Assembly: GCA_023228865.1 (NCBI GenBank)
Contig: JALOAH010000117.1
Location: 1 to 10,719 of the forward strand
DNA from: Porticoccaceae bacterium
GTDB taxonomy: Bacteria; Pseudomonadota; Gammaproteobacteria; Pseudomonadales; Porticoccaceae
Direction of reading: 5' to 3'
Length of the DNA: 10,719 nt
Shown piece by piece: positions 6,700 through 10,719 of the stretch. Position numbers and translations under genes: made by a program. The notes below the pieces were generated by a model. That model searched no databases. It was not told the DNA's origin and was given only the letters and a program-made list of their open reading frames with translations. Position 1 is the stretch's first letter. Each line of letters begins with the position of its first letter.

Positions 6700-7527
6700 A
6701 TGTTCAGGTTAGAAAATATTGCGAAGAAAACCGTGCTTTCACTGGCAATTACCACCAGCGCTTTTGTGAGTGTTGGCGCGCAAGCTTTTGGAATTGGTGA
6801 AAGCAGTGATGCTAACTATGTAGTTGTTGGCGATATCGGCGGTGATGCTGGAATTGGTGTTGCCGGTTTTCTGGGCGGCACACTTGTAGCCGCTGATCAT
6901 TTTGCTCTTCCAGCAACACAGAATCCTAGTACTGGCGTCTATAATTTCAGTGGTCGGGAGCTGGTTGAGGTTTATGGCGCACCAGGTTCAGGACCTGTCA
7001 GCCACCGTGAACTAGGCATCTGGTCATTTAAAAATATAGATTCAACCGCTGCTCCGGATGTTTGGTTTGGAGATTGGCATGAAGAAAATTTATCCACTTC
7101 AGTTCCCCGTGGTGAAATAGTTGCTGGCACACACACTGTCTTTTATGTCGGTGCCGATGCCAGCGCATCAACGCCTACTACAGGAAGTGCCACCTATACT
7201 GTAGAAGGCATTAACAATTACCATACTACCGGCACACTGCTAACTGGTACTTTAACGGCTAAATTCGGTACCGGTCATGGATCCGACTCCAATACGTTAA
7301 AAGGTACACTGAGTCGAGCGCCGGTTTCTGGCACTACGTCAAGTTTGGCTCTCGATGCAGCAATCAATACAGGCAATGGGACTTTTTCTGGCTCCGCAAC
7401 GGCAAACGGTACCGTATCAGGTAACTCATCAGGCCGATTTTATGGAGCCAATGTAGATGCATTAGCAGGTATTGCTGTATTTTCATCCAATCGTGATCTT
7501 GATACCGCGTTTGGTGGTACCAAGTAA
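6700..7527 (+). CDS. Secreted hemophilin-like hemophore, Slam (type XI) cargo, HphA-like
   Basis: 275 aa, start fixed by AAAGGAG six bases upstream. Signal peptide 1-29 with an AQA|F cleavage site; no cysteine anywhere, so it is a soluble secreted protein and not a surface lipoprotein. The N-terminal half (~30-155) is the presumed ligand-binding 'handle', with histidines H67, H102, H127 and H145; H175 and H193 lie further on. The C-terminal half (~160-275) has the alternating beta pattern of TbpB-like barrels: TYTVEG, LLTGTLTAKFG, LKGTLSRA, GTFSGSATANGTVSG, then the hallmark FYGANVDALAGIAVF (247-261) and the closing AFGGTK. This barrel is the part Slam proteins recognise. Immediate linkage to slam downstream and to a TonB receptor upstream matches the Acinetobacter HphA and Xenorhabdus HrpC type of locus. 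Heme binding is inferred from family likeness; another ligand is possible. Confidence 0.82.
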   Translation: MFRLENIAKKTVLSLAITTSAFVSVGAQAFGIGESSDANYVVVGDIGGDAGIGVAGFLGGTLVAADHFALPATQNPSTGVYNFSGRELVEVYGAPGSGPVSHRELGIWSFKNIDSTAAPDVWFGDWHEENLSTSVPRGEIVAGTHTVFYVGADASASTPTTGSATYTVEGINNYHTTGTLLTGTLTAKFGTGHGSDSNTLKGTLSRAPVSGTTSSLALDAAINTGNGTFSGSATANGTVSGNSSGRFYGANVDALAGIAVFSSNRDLDTAFGGTK

Positions 7528-7539
7528 TCGGTTACTTGG
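7520..7539 (+). other. Hairpin containing the hemophore stop codon
   Basis: Perfect 8-base stem CCAAGTAA / TTACTTGG with the 4-base loop TCGG. The left arm is the last codons and the TAA stop of the hemophore gene. It abuts the terminator hairpin at 7540, giving a tandem structure that should shield the 3' end of the hemophore mRNA. Confidence 0.65.
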
Positions 7540-7570
7540 AAGAACCTGCTGCGGCAGGTTCTTCCTTTTT
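7540..7570 (+). terminator. Rho-independent terminator between hemophore and slam
   Basis: Ten perfect base pairs, AAGAACCTGC (7540-7549) / GCAGGTTCTT (7554-7563), loop TGCG, then CC and TTTTT (7566-7570). This is a textbook intrinsic terminator. Since slam begins only 22 bases later, some polymerase must read through it; the arrangement would yield much more hemophore mRNA than slam mRNA. Confidence 0.85.
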
Positions 7571-7592
7571 GATCTTCCCGATTAATCTCCTT

Positions 7593-9071
7593 ATGAAAAA
7601 AATCCTGTTCTTTTCAGCATTACTGCTTTGCCAGTCTGTGTATGCCGTCGACAGCGATACTAGGCTGCGCTTAAATCAGGAGTTGCAACAGCAGCAGCGG
7701 GAGAAGGAAAAGCCCTTGCAGCAAGCAGAGTCGGAACAATTGCCCTCAATGGTGATTAATGGCGAAGTCATTCCGGTAGAGAAAAATGCGGGAGAAGTCG
7801 GGCGGGCTTTATATATAGCCGTGATGCAAAGGCAGTGGCTGGCGGCTCAGATTTATCTGGAAACCTATCTTAGTCTGAAAGATCATGAACCCTCTCTGGC
7901 TTTATTTGCTCAGGCAGCATTATCACGCGTAACGGGTGACCTTAAGCAGGCTGAGCAATATTTTAGAGAAGCCTCAGTCTTGCAGCCGCAAAACCTTATC
8001 ACGAAACTGGAGCTGGCACGGGTATTGACCGAAAGGCAAAAAAACCGGGAGGCGAAACAGTTGTTTGAAGCTGTCAACAAGCAACTGGCGGGTTCCGGGC
8101 ATCAGGCGGCGGAGAATATTCGTAACACCGTTGATATTTATTTGGCAGGTCTGGCGCAGCGCGATGCCTGGCAAGGTTCTGTTGCGCTTGGCCCACGTTA
8201 TGCCACTAATATTAATAACTCTGCCGAGTTTCAGCAGACGGTTACCTATTATGGTTGGAATGAAGAAACGCGTGAGATTGTGCCGATTTATGAAGTCACG
8301 CAGGGCAGCCCTGATCCAATCGATACGCAAGGGTTGGATTTTGAAGCAACCTTGTCCAAGCGCTGGTCTTTTACTGGAAATCATGGTGCCAAATTCAACG
8401 CGATAAGTTTTGGGCAGGCGTATAATCAGCATTCAGATTTTAACGAAATTTTTATTAATCTTAATGCTGGCTACAGCTATTTCAATGAGCGTAACCAGAT
8501 TTTGCTGGCGCCGGTTTTTGAGCATCGCCGTTATGGCAATAAAAGCTTATATGACGGCTATGGCGTACGGGCTGAATGGATGCGTTTTGTCGGGAAGGAC
8601 AAAGCCTTCAAGTTGGAATCTGAAATCAAAGATTTGAACTATGCGGAATACACCGATCAGGATGGTGTTGAAAGCTCGACTTATTTGACTTTATGGAAAC
8701 TGATTCCCGATCAATGGACACTTTTCGGGGGGCTGGATTATGTTGATCGCAATACTCAAGAAAAATATATGGGAGCTCACCAGCAAGAGGGTTTTCGTTT
8801 AGGAGTATCCAAAAATTTCAACGCGGAATTTGACACAACTTTGTTCAGTTCTTTTCGTTGGCGGCAGTTCGATAAATTCACGCCCGCACTGGGCGAAAGG
8901 CGGCGTGATTTTGAGCAAAACTATACGTTTGTTGTGCGAATTCCACGTTATTCATTCTATGGTCTGACGCCAAGTCTGACATTTAACTACAACCATAATA
9001 AAAGCAATGTGGATTGGTTGTATAGCTATGGCAAGCACCGGGTCAGCCTGAAACTTGAAAAACGCTTTTGA
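7593..9071 (+). CDS. Slam: type XI secretion system outer-membrane translocator (DUF560 family)
   Basis: 492 aa from the ATG at 7593, where a clear signal peptide begins (MKKILFFSALLLCQSVYA|V). An upstream in-frame ATG at 7536 would put the start inside the terminator and is rejected. Parts: signal peptide 1-18; glutamine-rich linker ~28-50; periplasmic TPR domain ~68-165 (QWLAAQIYLETYL, TGDLKQAEQYFREASVLQPQ, LELARVLTERQKNREAKQLF); membrane barrel ~195-492, with repeated aromatic beta-hairpins (LNAGYSYFNERNQILLAPVF, GYGVRAEWMRF, GLDYVDRN) and a C-terminal LKLEKRF ending in phenylalanine for BAM insertion. Length and layout fit Slam proteins, which move TbpB-like cargo across the outer membrane. 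The cargo is the adjacent hemophilin-like protein. No Shine-Dalgarno is seen (the bases before ATG read TCTCCTT), suggesting weak translation, suitable for a catalytic component. Confidence 0.9.
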   Translation: MKKILFFSALLLCQSVYAVDSDTRLRLNQELQQQQREKEKPLQQAESEQLPSMVINGEVIPVEKNAGEVGRALYIAVMQRQWLAAQIYLETYLSLKDHEPSLALFAQAALSRVTGDLKQAEQYFREASVLQPQNLITKLELARVLTERQKNREAKQLFEAVNKQLAGSGHQAAENIRNTVDIYLAGLAQRDAWQGSVALGPRYATNINNSAEFQQTVTYYGWNEETREIVPIYEVTQGSPDPIDTQGLDFEATLSKRWSFTGNHGAKFNAISFGQAYNQHSDFNEIFINLNAGYSYFNERNQILLAPVFEHRRYGNKSLYDGYGVRAEWMRFVGKDKAFKLESEIKDLNYAEYTDQDGVESSTYLTLWKLIPDQWTLFGGLDYVDRNTQEKYMGAHQQEGFRLGVSKNFNAEFDTTLFSSFRWRQFDKFTPALGERRRDFEQNYTFVVRIPRYSFYGLTPSLTFNYNHNKSNVDWLYSYGKHRVSLKLEKRF

Positions 9072-9074
9072 ACC

Positions 9075-10397
9075 ATGAAGATACGGTTCACGATCATTCC
9101 GGGACAGGTTCTTTTTCTTATTCTTGCCCTGTTCCTGACACCCCAGGCAATGGCGGGCGATTGGCAGTCACTTCAGGACGCAGCGATAAAAGCCTATCAG
9201 GATGGCAACCACATCCAGGCGGAAACTGCCGCCAGACAGGCGTTAGCAGTGGCCGAAACGGCTTCGAATGGCAAGCTGCGCCAGGCCAGCAGCCTGAATA
9301 TTCTGGCTTTTATCCAGTCCGCTCAGGGGGATATCAACGCGGCATTGGCCAGCATCGATACGGCAGTGAAGTTGAGCAAGGCGGCGCTGAAGAGCCCCGA
9401 TGAGGAAACCGCCGCGCTGCTGTTCAATCAGGGTCTGCTGGCGCAGCAGGCCAGTCGGACGGATGCGGCGCAGGCTGCGTTGAATGAATCGATTGACAGC
9501 TATCTTGCGTTGAACAGCACGGGCAAAGGGAATCTCTGGCAAGCGGTACTGGTGCAGGCGCAAATACTGGGCATTACATCGCCTGATCAGGCTCTGGCGC
9601 GATTGAACGAAGCCATGGCGGGGTTTCCCGGCCAGGCGGATTTCTCACAACAACCCGGAGAGGTGGCGTATGCCGATCTGGCGTTTCTGGCCGGCCGCCT
9701 CTACTTTGAGCAACAACGGTTTGATCAGGCCGTTACGATTCTGGAACAGGCTCTTCAGCATTTAACTACTACAGATCAACAGCAGCCTTTGCTTGATGTG
9801 CTGGGATTATTGGCGAGCAGCTATGACAGAACTGAACAGGCCGAACAGGCGACGATTGTCCGCAGTCGAATATTGCGGTTGCAAGCACAGAGGCCGGCCA
9901 CGATGAATAGCGTGATGCATTTGAATGAGCTGGCGATGCGACACCAACATGATCAGGAATATGCACTGGCAGCACAGTATTACCAGCAGGCGTTGACAAG
10001 GCTTTCTGAGCTGGGTCAAGAAGAATCTATCGAACAGGCTTTGATCCTGGGAAATTTTGCCGGTGTCAGGCTGGCGGAAGAGGATAATCAGTCGGCTTTG
10101 ATGTTGTTTGAAAAAAGTTATGCGTTGCACAAACGGCTTGATCAACGGCGAATAGAGGCGGCGGCAGTCGCGGGTTATATCGGTACGTTGTATTACAGAC
10201 TGCGGCAATATCACAATGCTGAACCGGTCTTTCTACAGGCGCTGGCATGGCTGGATGACACGCCTGAGGCTGGTCCGGAAAGTCTGTTGATTGCGCTGGA
10301 AAATCTGGTGGCGCTTTATAAGGTGTGGGGCCGGGACAGCCAGGCGCGGCGCTTTGAACTGCGTGCCAGGGAATTGAAAGACCAGCGGAATCACTGA
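9075..10397 (+). CDS. Periplasmic TPR-repeat protein, Slam-operon partner of unknown function
   Basis: 440 aa. Signal peptide 1-27 (hydrophobic VLFLILALFLTP, cut AMA|G), then helical repeats to the end. TPR-like helix pairs are visible at about 29-62 (AYQDGNHIQAETAARQAL), 69-103, 112-146, 201-231 (YFEQQRFDQAVTILEQAL), 240-268, 282-312 (QEYALAAQYYQQALTRL), 321-353, 365-392 (YYRLRQYHNAEPVFLQAL) and 403-433. There is no barrel, enzyme motif or lipobox. The ATG lies three bases after the slam stop, so translation is probably coupled. A role as periplasmic chaperone or docking scaffold for Slam or its cargo is an inference from position only. Base composition is higher in G+C than slam, so it may have a different history. 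It could also be a general TPR protein caught in the operon. Confidence 0.8.
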   Translation: MKIRFTIIPGQVLFLILALFLTPQAMAGDWQSLQDAAIKAYQDGNHIQAETAARQALAVAETASNGKLRQASSLNILAFIQSAQGDINAALASIDTAVKLSKAALKSPDEETAALLFNQGLLAQQASRTDAAQAALNESIDSYLALNSTGKGNLWQAVLVQAQILGITSPDQALARLNEAMAGFPGQADFSQQPGEVAYADLAFLAGRLYFEQQRFDQAVTILEQALQHLTTTDQQQPLLDVLGLLASSYDRTEQAEQATIVRSRILRLQAQRPATMNSVMHLNELAMRHQHDQEYALAAQYYQQALTRLSELGQEESIEQALILGNFAGVRLAEEDNQSALMLFEKSYALHKRLDQRRIEAAAVAGYIGTLYYRLRQYHNAEPVFLQALAWLDDTPEAGPESLLIALENLVALYKVWGRDSQARRFELRARELKDQRNH

Positions 10398-10410
10398 GTC
10401 GGGGTTAGGT

Positions 10411-10457
10411 ATAAGGCGCACCGGCATGGCCCGGTATGCTGATGCGTTTCATCCTAT
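10411..10457. repeat. Palindromic stretch, possible relic of the intergenic repeat
   Basis: ATAAGGCGCA (10411-10420) can pair with TGCGTTTCAT (10443-10452) allowing G-T pairs and one mismatch, and inside it ACCGG pairs with CCGGT (10420-10424 / 10431-10435). GCGCACCGG, TGCGTTTC and CCTAT occur in the same order as in the repeat at 5-83, but the match is patchy. It begins 14 bases after the TPR gene and could also end the operon transcript, though no T-run follows. The rest of 10398-10647 shows no gene. Confidence 0.35.
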
Positions 10458-10647
10458 AGCTGTAATTTCCTCGCCACGAATCTCCGTACCCGATCCTACA
10501 GCCACGCCAGGGCGAGGCTGAGGGGCCTTTGCCGTTGCGTTACAGGTTTCATGTGTGCCAGGGATGGCGTTTTTTTCTCTGCCGGAGTTGCCTTGCCGCC
10601 CTCTTTACCAAACTGTGGACATGACCTGCCTGATTTCTTCGGACCAT

Positions 10648-10719
10648 TCAAACTTGGAGAATGGCCTCGGTTGGTGTATCTGGTTCCGCTCGGCCGGCGA
10701 ACTCTAGTGGAGTTAGTTG
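10648..10719 (-). CDS. 3' end of a transposase, probably IS3-family (cut by window edge)
   Basis: On the minus strand the window opens inside a frame reading QLTPLEFAGRAEPDTPTEAI, then LQV and a TGA stop at 10648-10650. The x-L-T-P-x-E-F-A motif near the end is typical of the C-terminus of IS3-family OrfB transposases (the segment that follows 'HSALG' in that family). Only 23 residues are visible, so the call rests on one motif. If correct, an insertion sequence borders the operon, with its terminal inverted repeat expected between about 10610 and 10647; the sequence there (TGGACATGACCTGCC) starts with TG as IS3 ends do. Whether the element is intact cannot be seen. Confidence 0.5.
   Translation of the reverse strand, partial: QLTPLEFAGRAEPDTPTEAILQV

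Noticed and set aside
7536..7592. 19-residue N-terminal extension of Slam from an ATG at 7536
   Set aside because: It would be encoded by the terminator hairpin itself and would bury the clear signal peptide that begins at 7593.
7623..7634. Lipobox in the Slam signal peptide (cysteine 13)
   Set aside because: The residue before the cysteine is leucine, not Gly/Ala/Ser, and the protein is an outer-membrane barrel. The same reasoning rules out cysteine 32 of the receptor.
1..10719. CRISPR array, tRNA or rRNA genes, and a heme oxygenase gene such as accompanies some hemophilin loci
   Set aside because: No regularly spaced repeats, cloverleaf or rRNA-like segments were seen, and no reading frame resembles heme oxygenase within this window.

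Overview
The window comes from a GC-rich Gram-negative proteobacterium (gamma or beta). The evidence is the FecI/FecR/TonB-receptor signalling set, three or more signal-peptide proteins headed for the envelope, and an S1-type RNA-binding protein of the kind found in Pseudomonas-like and related genomes. Genus cannot be fixed from the sequence. The first ~4 kb is GC-rich (a 60-base sample at 3481-3540 is 72% G+C). The middle, ~4.0-9.0 kb, is clearly AT-richer (40% at 4201-4260, 32% at 8401-8460). The last gene is intermediate (60% at 9241-9300).

Layout. (1) 1-183: two copies of a short palindromic intergenic repeat. (2) 313-1158, minus strand: CvfB/YitL-type S1 RNA-binding protein. (3) 1159-1314: divergent promoter region with a Fur-box-like site in front of fecI. 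(4) 1315-2955: FecI-type ECF sigma factor and FecR-type anti-sigma regulator. (5) 3310-6579: TonB-dependent transducer receptor with an N-terminal STN signalling domain. (6) 6700-7527: small secreted protein whose C-terminus looks like a TbpB/hemophilin beta-barrel, i.e. a probable hemophore (HphA-like). (7) 7593-9071: Slam, a type XI secretion system outer-membrane protein (N-terminal TPR plus C-terminal beta-barrel). (8) 9075-10397: periplasmic TPR protein that starts 3 bases after slam. (9) 10398-10719: an intergenic stretch with a possible repeat relic, then the 3' end of a minus-strand transposase, probably IS3-family.

How the parts fit. The hemophilin-like protein would cross the inner membrane by Sec and be moved over the outer membrane by Slam. 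It would bind its ligand, most likely heme, outside the cell and hand it to the TonB receptor. The receptor's STN domain would report occupancy to FecR, which releases or activates FecI to transcribe the receptor operon. Fur-like sites would add iron control. This joins a type XI (Slam) hemophore system to cell-surface signalling, with an extra TPR protein of unknown role.

Two structural points stand out. The receptor gene looks chimeric: its signal peptide, STN domain and the start of the plug are host-like and GC-rich, while the rest of the plug and the barrel are AT-rich like the hemophore and slam genes. The hemophore gene is bracketed by two hairpins on each side, the last a near-ideal Rho-independent terminator, which should set hemophore, receptor and Slam to different levels. 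Heme as ligand is inferred from family resemblance and was not shown here.
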